From Diadema setosum (Eukaryota; Echinodermata; Echinoidea; Diadematoida; Diadematidae): a stretch of 64,000 nucleotides of DNA. Every line of letters starts with the position of its first letter. Position 1 is the stretch's first letter. Under the pieces are notes generated by a model. That model ran no database searches and was not told the origin of the DNA. It saw only the letters and a list, made by a program, of their open reading frames with translations. A program made the position numbers and the translations under genes. The stretch lies in assembly GCF_964275005.1 (NCBI RefSeq), contig NC_092690.1, forward strand, positions 9,793,010 through 9,857,009. Direction: 5' to 3'. Positions 1 through 11,134 of this stretch are shown one piece after another.

Positions 1-1813
1 ATTCCGGGAAGAAAATTAGCACTCGCAGGAAGTCTGGTCAGACTATAAAGTCATATCAAGCCAGAATATAAGTACGTACAAACACATAGACGAAGCCTCT
101 CGACCGCAGTATCCGTTACCGATGAGAGTACGCTTCACGCATATTCGCTGAGGGCGATGTTCATAGTTTTGCAGGGGGGGGGGGGGGGGATAGCAGCGTA
201 TAGTTGAAGATCGACTCAATCCTATCGGGTCACTCATCCCTACCTTCATTTCAAAAGTTGTGAATTTTTGAAGTTTCAATGCTGCCATCAATGGATGAGA
301 AAACTATTACAGCTTGTGACGTCACATGCGCAGAACTATGTAAAGAACGTATAAAGAAAATTCAACCATATGTTTTTTTTTTTCAGAAGACAGAGGCAAT
401 AACATTTTCTTTGATATACGCCAGTGACAAGTAAATGGAATGCATATTTTTTTTTCTTCAAAATATGAAATTTTTTGATTTTTCTTTATATTTTCCCTCC
501 CTCGTTCTACTTATGTGACATAATAAACGCGTGTAGTCTTGTCATCCAGCAGAGACTGTGCACAACCTTAAAATATTCATAACTTTTGAACAGACTGTCT
601 GATTTTCCTCAAACCTTAACTGAAGTGTTTCATCGTCGCATTCACTCAATCTACATGAATAATTATGAGGGTGAACATGTCCTTTTTAAGGACAAGAAGA
701 AAAAGTTTATTATTATTATTATTTTTTTTTACTTAATGTTAGGTCTTTTCAAATCAAACTTGATAGGCTTTTCATGGCAACTAAATGAAAATGATTGACA
801 TGATCACTTTAAACTGTAATGATTATCGGTTTGGTATAAAAAAAAAAATTCTAACACATGCAAAACGGATGATGCTAAGATAGGTGCCTATCACCTCATC
901 TTTCCTTATTTGGTGTAAATGGCTTAAAAACGAATTTTGATCATTATCCGCACGTTATTGCAGGGTTTCAAATAGTAAAATTTACTTCAAACATCAAAGA
1001 GGAGGTGCTGGTTGATGAATATTATCGATCCAAAGTTCTTTTTTTTTTTCGCTGACGTAAGTTGTAAGGTATTATCACGTCATTGTGTTTGCTTTTGTTG
1101 TTATCAATCGATATCGCTGCCTCGTGAAAACATGAACTGTGTGATTCGCCAGTATTCCTAATGTATGTGCAATTTAAGATGACCTTTGCATTCAGTTTGT
1201 GTTTTATTTTATATTCTATAATCACATCTATATCTTACCGTCAAATTCAACATAATTTACCACCAAGTCAATGAAAATACCACTGGATTAACAATGCAGC
1301 ATCATGTGAACACTTCAAATTCCCACTGAGCTTTCTCTCTCTCTCTCTCTAAAAAAAAAAAAAAAAAAGCGGGGGGGGGGGGGGGAAATGACCACTCAGT
1401 ATCTTAAAGTCTTGCCATGATCTGAACTATATACCACCTATCAGCCTATGCTGGTGTATATCGCAACACAATTGTTTAGAAAATGTGTATTGATGAAGAG
1501 TATTTTCTTCATTACTAATTTTCTGTACCTTCATATTTCTTATAACGATACCAGTATGTTTTTCATTGATATAATGTCCAGGTTGTGGTCCCCCACAGTT
1601 TTTATTCCTTGCCAATGGTGATATTGTAGACCTACAACATTACGTTATTGTGCACAATGCCTCACACTGATTTCTTTGGGATTTCTAGGTTGGCCCATTG
1701 GTGAAAATGACCCAGTCATTTCCTACAAAGTGCATTCCGATGAAATTGGACAGGAATGGTAGTAATGGATATGGAATGGAGAGTTAACAAAACCATACAT
1801 GAGGTCTGCATAT
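1..1813. other. Non-coding DNA, probably intron of Hsp70 gene A
   Basis: I see no gene here. Gene A has only its second exon in the window, so this stretch is probably part of its first intron, with exon 1 left of position 1. That is inferred from the two-exon structure of the neighbouring copies. It holds a poly-G run near 174-190, T- and A-rich patches, and a compound simple repeat near 1333-1386. Short ORFs in it show no recognisable protein features. Confidence 0.5.
1333..1386. repeat. Compound simple repeat (CT)n-(A)n-(G)n
   Basis: A CT dinucleotide run is followed by about 18 A and then a G run of about 14, broken by one C. The G run could form a G-quadruplex. No gene is attached to it. 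Confidence 0.9.
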
Positions 1814-2409
1814 CCTGCTGGAAAGAGCACAATGTCCCACAGTGTGTTCACAATGTGTTCACGTAGTCGGCTACGCGAAAACGCTGAATCTAACAGTGTG
1901 AAGATGATTTCAGACTGTGACGTCCTTTTTCACAGAGTGCTCACATACACTTGTAGTAGGTCTAATGTTCTGTTAACACTGTTATTGGTCATTCACAAAT
2001 ATGTTCACAATGTTAAATCGCTCGAATTTAATGCGAAGAGATTCTAAAGTGAAGAGATTTCACACTGTGTTCACACTGTGTTCACACTGTATTTCCACAT
2101 TGTGTTTCATACTATGGGACACTATGCTCTCTCCAGCATGGGTCTCATAGTGTGAAATATTTGAAACACAGTGTGAACACATGAACACATTGTGAAATCT
2201 CCTTATAATGTTAGATTCGAGCGCTTTAACATTGTGAACATATTGTGAATCATCAATCACAGTGTGTAACAGAACATTAGGCCTGCCTTGTGAACAATCG
2301 CACCACAGTGTGTAAACATCTTCACACTGTTAGATTCGAGCGTTTTCACATAGTCGACTATGTGAACACAGTGTGAACTCACTGTAGACACTGAGTTCTT
2401 TCCCCCAGG
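1814..2409. mobile_element. Foldback (long inverted repeat) non-autonomous element
   Basis: The two halves are imperfect reverse complements. The left half has a tagtcggcta core followed by cgctgaatctaacagtgtga. The right half carries the inverted counterpart, tcacactgttagattcgagc, followed by tagtcgacta. Outer ends also pair, with a GGAAAGAG-like block at about 1819 and TTCTTTCCCCCAGG at about 2396-2409. The interior is packed with short CACAGTGTGAACAC-type repeats in both orientations. There is no coding capacity; the short ORFs inside are by-products of the repeat. It is typical of a MITE or foldback element, but I cannot assign a superfamily. Confidence 0.75.
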
Positions 2410-2513
2410 GAGGGTAGAAACTGAACTTTATTCATCGAGTTCAGTCTTTACGATTAATTTGAATTGTGTGTAGTGTATATTGAATAATACACTGTAATTG
2501 TTTGAGACGCCTC

Positions 2514-2881
2514 TTAAAGGCATTATTTAGCATTTGCAGATGAAACAAAAACCCAGCTCTTGTGCTTCAAAATGGTTCTAAAATGTGAGTTAGGAATATA
2601 AACAAGTAATGTAAAAATCTTAATCAAGATAATCAATGTTACGCATTGTTAAATATCCAAAATGTGAACATTAGTTATAATAAGATTGTTTCCTGACTGA
2701 ACCGTCTACAATTATGGTTTAGTTAGAAAAATAGTGATATCTCCTTGTATTGAAGGTTTTATTGCGAAATTTTTATATGGTAGGATGTTTTGTGATACAA
2801 CTGACCTACACATGTGCTTGAAATGTGATACCGTGAACATTTTTAAAATCACTGCTCCCAATAGTAAACTGTACCTTTACG
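2514..2881 (-). mobile_element. MITE family A, copy 1
   Basis: This is the reverse complement of the sequences at 42387-42661 and 45653-46032 and of the split copy at 18924-22441. Shared blocks include gtaggatgttttgtgata with actgacctacac, and gaaacaaaaacccagct with gtgcttcaaaatggtt. It begins with TTAAAGGCATTATTTA and ends near AGTAAACTGTACCTTTA, so both termini are TTAAAGG-like in inverted orientation. It lies in the putative intron just upstream of gene A exon 2. It has no coding function. Confidence 0.75.
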
Positions 2882-2992
2882 AAGCGGTTGATCCTCCACG
2901 ATTCAAGACAAAAAGTGTACTGAGGTGAAAATTATGTTTGAAGTGATCATTCAATCAGTAAATGCCATGTCCATTTTTTTTTCTTTATGCAG

Positions 2993-4736
2993 AAACCCGA
3001 TGAACACAATCTTTGATGTCAAGCGACTGATTGGTCGGCGATTCACAGACCAAAATGTGCAAGCCGACATGAAGCACTGGCCATTCAAGGTGATCAACCA
3101 AGGAGGCAAACCTGCTCTAGAGGTTGAGTACATGGGGGAGAATAAGATCCTCGCCCCAGAGGAAGTCAGCTCCATGGTTTTCAGCAACTTGAAGGAGACG
3201 GCCGAGGCATATCTGGGTCAAAATGTCACTGATGCTGTAATCACCGTTCCTGCCTACTTCAATGACGCTCAGCGACAGGCCACCAAAGATGCAGGCGTAT
3301 TTGCAGGGCTGAATGTTTTGCGCATCATCAACGAACCGACAGCAGCTGCCCTCGCATATGGACTAGATAAGAAGTTGCAAGGTGTGCAGCATGTCCTGAT
3401 CTTTGACCTCGGCGGAGGCACATTTGATGTATCCACCTTGCTTGTCGATGATGGACTCTTCGAAGTCAAATCAACTGCAGGAGACACTCACCTTGGTGGT
3501 GAGGACTTTGACAACAGACTGGTCAACCATCTTGCAAGGGAATTCAAGCGCAAACACGAGAAGGACATCAGAAACAACCCCCGAGCACTTCAGCGTCTCC
3601 ACGCTGCAGCTGAGCGAGCTAAACGGACTCTATCTAGCAGTGCAAAAGCAAGTATTGAATTAGATTCACTCTTCGAAGGAGTCGATTTCTGCACAAACAT
3701 CACCAGATATCGCTTTGAAGAACTGTGCTCTGATCTCTTCAAGAAATGCCTTGATCCGGTGGAGAGGGCTATCGTCGATGCAAAGATCGATAAGACAGGC
3801 ATTAACACCGTTGTAATGGTTGAAGGTTCAACCCGTATTCCCAAGATCCAGAAGCTTCTGCAGGAGTACCTGAATGGCAAGGACCTCAACAAGTCCATCA
3901 ATCCTGATGAAGCTGTGGCCTATGGTGCAGCAGTCCAGGCAGCCATCTTGTCTGGTGATGTGAGTGAAGAAATCAGGGAGGTTTTACTGGTTGACGTTGC
4001 TCCACTCTCTCTTGGAATCGAGATAATTGGTTGCGCAATGACAACTCTGGTCAAGAGAAACACGAGGATTCCCGTAAAGGTCGCTGAGATCTTCAGCACA
4101 TGTACCGACAACCAACCAGGTGTGGACATTCAAGTGTACGAAGGAGAGAGGGCGCTCACCAAAGACAACAACCAACTCGGACACTTTAGATTGAGTGGCA
4201 TTCTCCCAGCTCCCAGAGGTGTGCCTAAGATCAAAGTGACCTTTAATATCGACGCCAACGGCATCATGAATGTAACAGCCAAAGACCAGAGCACAGGTAG
4301 CAGCAACAACATCACGATAACCAACGACAGCGGCCGTCTATCCAAGGAAGACATTGATCGCATGGTCAACGATGCTGAGAAGTTCAAAGCTGAGGATGAC
4401 CGGCAGCGGAAGAGAATTGCAGCCAGAAACCAACTCGACAGCTACGCCTTCGGCATCAAATCCGCTGTCAACGAACCATCAGCTCATGGTCAGCTTACCG
4501 CTGATGACATAGACACTGTCATCAACGCCGCTGATGTCGTCTTACAGTGGCTCGATTTCAACTCCTTGGCTACAGAGGAAGAGTACACATACAAACTGGA
4601 GGACCTTCAGAATACGTGCTTACCAATCATGATCAAGATGCATGCTGACTATGGACAACAAGATAACTGCCATTCCATGGGACTTCAGACGGGAGCCAGT
4701 GGCAAGACTAGTCCTTCTGTGGAGGAGATGGACTAA
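2993..4736 (+). CDS. hsp70: Hsp70 gene A, exon 2 (5' exon outside window)
   Basis: This encodes about 580 residues of a cytosolic Hsp70 chaperone, an ATP-driven peptide-binding foldase. It starts after a pyrimidine-rich acceptor (tttttctttatgcag). The phase-2 join would make the boundary codon ATA (Ile) rather than the usual Met. Nucleotide-binding motifs are present: the [11 protein letters not shown] catalytic-Lys region, [26 protein letters not shown] and GSTRIPK. The substrate-binding domain (SDNQP-like [17 protein letters not shown]) and helical lid follow. The protein ends SVEEMD, close to the EEVD TPR-docking motif, after a tail with no GGMP repeats. With a 63-residue exon 1 the total would be about 643 aa, normal for the family. 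An oddity is [12 protein letters not shown], where the adenosine-binding loop usually reads VGGSTR: a Gly-to-Glu change. ORF sequence before 2993 is intronic. Confidence 0.93.
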
Positions 4737-5103
4737 AATGGTAACAGTACTCAAAGATGAAAAGTTGAAATTATACATTGTTATTCATTGGTACAGGTAA
4801 CGGATATTTTAGCAGCTTGAGTAACTTTCATTTGTATAATATAATTACAAGGGCTATGATATTGGAAATAGATACTGTGCATTTTGTGGTATATGCCGAG
4901 CGAATGCGTATTGTTACTTTAATCGGGGAAAAATATGAATGATCATCGATTGCATCACTGCGATTTTGTGTAGTTTCTATGTATGCCTATATTGAACTTT
5001 TATGAACTGAGATTATTCATAGATAAGTTTGGTTGAATACAAAAATTTCGATCTTACATCCTACTTACGTGAAAGACAAAATCGGGACTTCGGTGAAGAT
5101 AGG

Positions 5104-5105
<2 letters not shown>

Positions 5106-5162
<57 letters not shown>

Positions 5163-5179
5163 TATACATATATATAATA
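5106..5179. repeat. (AT)n microsatellite
   Basis: Almost pure AT dinucleotide tract with a short imperfect extension. Confidence 0.95.
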
Positions 5180-5359
5180 GGGTGTATGTATAAATAATCT
5201 AGTTTGATATCTAATAATCTAATGTAATACTAAAGTGGTGACCATCTAAGTTGTGACTGTTGCTGGTCCCAAAGCTCCCTTACTTTATCCTATACACCAC
5301 TATCTGTCCTTAGCCATTGAAATGATGTGTGAATTGATAAAGATTTGTTTTACGCAGGT

Positions 5360-5530
5360 GCTAAGTAAGCAGTGGATATATGCAATCCAGCAGTCGGATT
5401 GACTGTACAGTCCGACGGACTAAGCACTGAGTATAAAGTACCTTGCCTTATTGGGGCACAACCTTTGTTGCTTCAGGACTCGAACTTGTGCCAATGTCTC
5501 AAGTTTCCATGTTTGATATGCTATACACAG
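5360..5530 (-). repeat. Possible tRNA-derived SINE fragment
   Basis: On the minus strand an AGTTCGAGTCCTG block resembles a pol III B box. It is followed by an AATAAGGCAAGGTACTTTAT block, of a kind common in invertebrate SINEs. No clear A box or poly-A end is seen. Low confidence. Confidence 0.35.
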
Positions 5531-6879
5531 AATTACAGTCGAGAATGCAAGGGGAATTATTAGCCAGCATTCGTAAGTCTCATGGCAAGAAAGTTCGACG
5601 CCTTGGCGACTTGTAAATTACCTCAATTCAGTTTCCTCATCTGTTTGCTCATCATGTCACACACACACACACACACACACAAATATGTACACATGAGTTG
5701 TTAAACGTATGCTTGGTTTGTTTCTGTGCTCTTAAACTTATTTTCACATTATGTTGAACAAGTGAATCCATATATTAGTAGGTTGCAATGTATGACCTTT
5801 GACCTTTATTGTTAAAGTGAACGTAGTCTGATGATGTAAGTAGCGTTTTACATCGCCAGCTGTGTGGCTAATTGCTTCTGGCTTTGAATGAAGCTATGAC
5901 TTATACCAAACCCTCGACTACATTCAAGCGGCACATCATGAAAAAAAAAAATATTACTTTTCAAAAAACCGCAAACCTCAAAACCCAAGACAAAAAACCC
6001 AAACAAACAAACAAACAAACGAACAAACAAGCAAACAATCCAAACTTTTCTTATTTTCGTTGCTCAAAGGAGTTAATACTTGAAAATAAAGAGGCGTGTA
6101 TGCAGCTTTCTGCTTTCTGTTCGATGCTTTAGTGAGATTAAATTCAATATCGCCTAACAAAGGCAAGTCCTACTTATTCGACATTTCTGACGTTATTTTG
6201 TTCAAACACACTTATAATGAGGATTTCGGTTTTTTTTAGGTTCATACGCAAAACTTCATTATCATAAAGGCTGAAGGAAATAAACATATATTTCTCGTAG
6301 CATCATCCAAAGCATATCTGTACTTTTCGTTTCATTTCACAATATACGAATATATCTTTGTAGAATATCTCTGTATTACATAAAAATATATCACGGTTCG
6401 ACATTACTCTTTTTATTTTTCTGGTGTCCAATTCCGGCCAATGGAATTTTGAAATCTGAAATTTTGGTGGCCCCCCCCGAAAATGTGACCCAAAATAAAC
6501 GGAAACATAACTGCCCATTTAGAATCTTAAGTGTCCGATTGGGCCACAAATGATAAACTTTTTCAAATTTCGTGGCCCGACATGAATTTTTAATAGCCTC
6601 CAGGCATTATTAATATCGATCCCTGATATATATATATATATATATATAAACAAAACTGGTAGGCCTAGTGAATTTTTATCCAATAAACTATATGTTAAGA
6701 CTCCTGAAGAAGGCATGAGACACCTAAAATTTGAGTCAAATGTATAATTCATCGGCCCAAAACTGCAATTACGGTACAAGCTTTTTTTCTTAATTTCTTT
6801 GTGGAGCCAAGTATGTGAAATCTCATTTTATGTTCATAAAATGTAGTGCTAGAGACTGGTTGCAATTACAATAAAATTA

Positions 6880-6883
<4 letters not shown>

Positions 6884-6921
<38 letters not shown>

Positions 6922-7025
6922 TCACATATAGATATATATATACACATATAAATATATATATACATATATATATATATACACTTATGTATATATATATACA
7001 AATATATATCTATATATATATATAT
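6884..7025. repeat. Imperfect (AT)n/(ACAT)n microsatellite
   Basis: About 140 bp of AT dinucleotides interrupted by ACAT, AGAT and CACAT units. Confidence 0.95.
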
Positions 7026-7244
7026 GAGCTAATCCGCGTGTATAATATAGTCGACAATAGTGACATGGTAGAATAGTATAGACTGCTGAAGTTGCACATT
7101 ACTGTTTCCACAAGGTCTGATTTATTCATTATGTCTACATAGATGGCACCAAATTTTGATAACCACAAGCCACGCATACATGCCCATATTATGTCAATCG
7201 AACGGAAATAAAAACAACAACAACAAACAAATTGATGAACAACA

Positions 7245-8029
7245 TTAATATTTCACAATAAACTTGAATAACTCAAGGGAACACGTGACAATGGAAAAGT
7301 GACGTGACTTCCTGAAACTGGTGAAAGGATGAGGAAGAATAGTAACTCCCTGCACCATGGTAACCACGGACGGACGTGAACAAATAGTAGGTAGAGACCG
7401 GACTGTGGTGACGCGAGTTGCTTCTGTACCATTCTGTATGATACCGTACCTGGGGACAAACAATTCAAAAACCAATTTGCAAAGTGTCTCCGCGCCCAGG
7501 GACCTGATCTAGCTGAGGCACGACTGACTCGGCCATTGGGTGGGTTTTCGCCTATGTATACTCGTGTCCAATAATTAACTATTTCCTGCACTTCATTCCG
7601 CGCAGTGAAGAACGCTGTGTCTTGAACCTGAACACCTAAAATGAAAGATAAGTCTATTTTCTCGGAATACTGTCACCGACTGTCTGCTTGAGCTATTGCC
7701 AATGTAGATATTATTGTAATACTCATGCCCCCCCCCCCCCTCCACAGAAAGAAATTAAAAGTTATGTATAATAATTATGGTATACTCGTTCGAAAACTTC
7801 ACGAATGCCAAATTCGAGGGCAAACACTCTCGCGGTTCGACTACTTAACTAACAGACAGCAATGGTCCTGTGCCACATCAATGGGGACAGTTTCTATCTT
7901 TTCAACGGTAGTCTTAAGACCCCATTCTAAAAAGAACGCATCTTTTTGTTGTCCACGTTAAATTTATTGTCAACACATCTCTCTTGTCTATTGCACTCTT
8001 CCTACGTCACTTGTGCATGTTGGCACGAA
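7245..8029. other. Distal 5' flank of gene B, shared with C and D
   Basis: No gene. From about 7500 it is recognisably similar to the flanks of C (17090-17290) and D (39480-39660). Shared blocks include GGGTGGGTTTTC followed by an AACCTGAACACC- or AGCCTGCACATC-like block, and TCACCRACYGTCTGC. The conserved unit therefore extends about 1 kb upstream of exon 1 in all three genes. Confidence 0.55.
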
Positions 8030-8506
8030 TGTCACTTTTGTTGGAAAACGTCCAGTGGACCCTGGGATAATGTATATTTCTAGACTTTCCCTCGCCAGTA
8101 ACACTGTGTTATTTCTGCGTGCATTTCGCGCAAACGTTTCTCGCGGAGAGCTAGATTTCATCACTTCCGCACTGAAAAAGTTATCTCAGAGTCTTTATTG
8201 CGCAAGATCGCATTGGTGAGTAACCATGATATAAACTAAAAGACTGACACACGCGAGCTTAGTTTACTGTTTCACAGCTCCCTGTCCAGTCAATAGGTGA
8301 AACAAGCAAAGTCTTGTAACTTTACAAGACTCTTGTAACTTTACAATACAAATTAAAAGCTAGATTTTGCCGATATGATTAAAAGCCGAACTTTGTTTTA
8401 CGAGTGGTAAACGAGCAAGTAAAGAGAAAAGCAATTTTCAGGCATAACTCCGGGGTGCTTATTTTCAGATCTATTAGAATCACCTGAAAAACATCAAGTC
8501 AGGAAT
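8030..8506 (+). promoter_or_regulatory. Gene B promoter and 5' leader
   Basis: TATAAA lies at 8230-8235, 272 bp before the ATG. Upstream are an inverted CCAAT box (ATTGG at 8212-8216) and the palindrome TTGCGCAA (8198-8205), a C/EBP-like sequence. A TTCTAGACTTTCC block near 8073 is a degenerate match to the alternating TTC/GAA heat-shock element. The same blocks occur in the same order before C and D and, in part, at 58230-58400. No perfect heat-shock element was seen, so heat inducibility is unproven. A cttattttcag near 8459-8469 could be the acceptor of a leader intron. Confidence 0.6.
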
Positions 8507-8694
8507 ATGGCACCGGACAAGGCACCCGCTATTGGAATTGACCTTGGAACGACCTACTCGGTTGTTGGTGTCTTCGAAAACGGCAAAGTCGAGATCATTG
8601 CCAACGACCAGGGAAACCGGACCACGCCGAGTTACGTCGCCTTCACCGATAAGGAGCGGTTGATTGGAGATGCAGCCAAGAACCAAATTGCCAT
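8507..8694 (+). CDS. hsp70: Hsp70 gene B, exon 1
   Basis: First 62 codons plus two bases of a 618-residue Hsp70. The start is [18 protein letters not shown], with the phosphate-1 loop [10 protein letters not shown] of the actin-like ATPase fold, then [13 protein letters not shown] and [12 protein letters not shown]. The donor is AT|GTAAGT, so the intron splits the Met codon (phase 2). The same position is used by C, D and E, and by vertebrate HSPA8. The usual Cys of TTYSCVGVF is Val here. The start is the only ATG in frame with the motif, and the leader before it carries the promoter blocks. Confidence 0.93.
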
Positions 8695-8894
8695 GTAAGT
8701 AGATTTGCTGGTTTGTCTATCTAGCTGTGATTCAAAGAACCGTATTCCGCACAAAAATGATGTCACTTTGCATTCCCAAACAATAAATAATTTAACACAT
8801 TAGCCAGTTTAGCTCAAAAGAATTCAACAAAAGGCAAAAAGAAAATGAGGTGGAATGCTGGTTAGCATTTCAGTATTGACATTTAACGTACCTA

Positions 8895-9900
8895 AAGGCC
8901 GAGACACACCTTTCCGGGCAAGCCTTGCGTGAGACTTTTGAAGAACAATTTTTACTACCCGGTCACCCCCGCCGATGACCCACACATGACAGTACCTTGC
9001 ACGTATCTCACCGGTAGTTAACCGGAGTTGCTCACGCAAGTCATATCATTCACCCGCAGTCAAGTTTAGGCCCTGCTACACCTTTCCGGGCAAGCTAGGC
9101 GAGCTTGTTGCGTGTGGGGATTTTCCAGTACGCAGGACATTTTTTTTTTTTTTTTTTTCAGGCAGACAAGGATTTGGCAAGTTTCTCATCGTCTTACTTG
9201 CTGGACTCGTGCTACATACATTCTACTTCCGTGTGACCTGCGTGTCAGGCGCATGGGTGGCAAGTGAGGGCAAACAACTTAGTGAAGGAATCCCCCTGAA
9301 GGAATGGCAGAATTCCCACAGAATGTCATTATCTTGGCAGCATACTGGTACTGTGAAGTACCTTCGTAGGAGTTGCCTGCGAGGTGCTGCCGCTAAGGGC
9401 CTGCTACTGGCTTTCTGCGTGGACCTCTGCGGGCAATCCTCGTGACTCACCCGTAATAAAGTTTTGGTCATGCTCAAAACTGTCAGGTGCGGACAAACTG
9501 CTGGGAGTTCTGGGCAGCAAAAAAAAAAAAAAAAAAAAAGAAAAAAAGAAAAAAAAAAGGAAAAATATTCACTGCTAGTCACCCGCAAGGTTTCCACAGA
9601 CACGGCGTGACAAGGCCTTGAGCATGCTCAAACCTCGTTCCTGGTGAGTTGCCGGGGTTTGCCTGCAGAGGTACACGCAGAACACCAGTAGGAGGCCCTT
9701 AGCGGCGGTATCTCGCGGGCAACTCCCACGCAAGTGCTTCGCAGCTGTAACGCAGGTACTTCGCAGTCCATGTATGTTACTCGTATAGCTGAAAATGTAT
9801 CGGTTTCAAAGCTTTCACGCAGGTCACGCGGAATACACGCAACTAGGAGGTAAATAGCACGCCTCTAGCAGTAAGAGGCTAGTACGGATCTTGCCAACAC
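8895..9900. mobile_element. CACCTTTCCGGGCAAGC element, copy 1 (truncated)
   Basis: The left end carries ACACCTTTCCGGGCAAGCC and an internal second copy of the same terminus lies near 9075. The inverted counterpart, CGTGACAAGGCCTTGAGC, is near 9606. The body is clearly richer in G+C than its surroundings. The same composite structure is found at 58516-60277 with both ends, so this copy seems truncated on the right. There is no transposase; the ORFs here are inside the repeat and show no known domain. Confidence 0.65.
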
Positions 9901-10932
9901 GCACAGGACAAATGGGAAACCACGTCCGACAAGCTTTGCTTTTTAGTGGATCACTATTTTCCATAATCGAATTTATTTTCCGCTCGCCCACGAAGGATCT
10001 ATACATTGTTCCTCCTAATTATTGTATGCTGTTCTGAAAGCGTATACTACATGAATCTTTTCTAAACGTTTGAACAATACAATTTCATGACATGTATACT
10101 TTGTACTATGTTTTTGATTTTCGTTGATTGGAAATAAACTATGATTGAATTTAAAAATGATGAAGATTGAGGGCAATGACATCAATTTTCAAGGAGTTAA
10201 TGCTTTATTACATGATGTTGTTATATATATATATATATATATATATATCATATCATATCATATATGGGCCTATATGTACACACGTACATACATATTTGTG
10301 TTCATATAGTATCATGACATCCAAAACAATACATGTGTTTGGCTTTGTACTGTCTTCATTCTAGGGGGTGTCACAAACCTTAGAGGGAAAATTACCATAG
10401 AAATTTAGTGGATTCATTATGTGGATTCAATAAATGCAGACATATCAGAAAAGCACATAATTTCATGTTGATAGTGAAAGTACAATACGTAAGGAAAGCA
10501 TTTTTATTTTATAAGCCCTATACACAAGTGTTCTTGAGTTTTAGGTTAACTTATCTGTTTGACTAGTTTTAATCATTTAGTTTTGCCTAAAAGATTGATA
10601 AATTTTGAACATGCTTTTTTATGCTTCCCTAATGTGTCTGCTAATATTTGTGCACTCTCTAAGCACCTAGGACCTATATCTGAAGGGGAAAATCCACTTC
10701 AAGCTACGACGCCTCTCTTCCATAAATGTGTTCTAATATAATTACCACTGAAAATCTGTTCAGTATTTGATTTATTGCTTGCAGAATCTCGAATTGTATT
10801 TTTCCATTTCTACTGATTTACAAGTTGTTCTTCATCAACATAAATTAATACCAAATATTCAGTGTTTTACTTGCAACCATGATGAAAATAACGGGAAAAC
10901 ATACTCGGGATGGACTTGAACCACAAACCTCT

Positions 10933-10962
10933 GACTGCTAGACAGGCGACTGTCTAGCAGTC
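10933..10962. repeat. Perfect 13-bp stem, 4-nt loop hairpin
   Basis: GACTGCTAGACAG, loop GCGA, then CTGTCTAGCAGTC. It sits about 170 bp before the gene B splice acceptor. The flanking minus-strand GGTTCAAGTCC looks like a pol III B box, so the hairpin may belong to a decayed tRNA-derived SINE. Confidence 0.6.
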
Positions 10963-11134
10963 GCCAGACGCTTGGACTAGCATGTAATTCACGACGTGTG
11001 CAGATTTAGGGAAAAGTTTCCCCTCTACTCCACAACCGTCATATTGAAGTATATTGCGCGACTCTGTGTGGTTAGTTATTTTTTCCCAATACAGTATTAT
11101 TTTTTTCTTATATTTTAATTTCTCTTCACTGCAG

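Larger units (their letters stand above)
4737..7244. other. 3' flank of gene A and intergenic DNA
   Basis: The first 350 bp resemble the 3' flank of gene B. Both have a TGTATAGTTTCT- or TGTGTAGTTTCT-type block, followed about 70-90 bp later by GGYTGAATACAAWAATT. This is therefore probably 3' UTR. The rest holds simple repeats (AT near 5106-5179 and 6884-7025, AC near 5659-5691, AAAC near 6000-6040) and a possible tRNA-derived SINE. I see no gene. Confidence 0.6.
8695..11134 (+). other. Gene B intron 1
   Basis: A 2.4-kb intron, donor GTAAGT and acceptor tctcttcactgcag. The first 200 bp resemble the start of the C and D introns but lack the TTAGGG-rich element found there. It holds a G+C-rich repeat (8895-9900), an (AT)n tract (about 10221-10250) and a 13-bp perfect hairpin at 10933-10962. 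No gene is seen inside. Confidence 0.8.

Noticed and set aside
1814-2409. CRISPR-like array of CACAGTGTGAACAC repeats
   Set aside because: Repeat spacing is irregular, both orientations occur, and the genome is eukaryotic.
2734-2928. 64-aa ORF upstream of gene A exon 2
   Set aside because: Most of it lies inside a MITE family A copy and it has no Hsp70 exon 1 motif.
3269-4387. Antisense ORFs across the Hsp70 exons
   Set aside because: They recur on the opposite strand of every copy as a result of Hsp70 codon composition and show no domain.
6846-7076. 76-aa ORF rich in Tyr and Ile
   Set aside because: Translation of an (AT)n microsatellite. The same applies to similar ORFs at 13206, 43017, 57957 and 63123.
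9223-9603. 126-aa minus-strand ORF
   Set aside because: It lies in a G+C-rich transposon and reads through a poly-A/T tract (poly-Phe), with no conserved motif.
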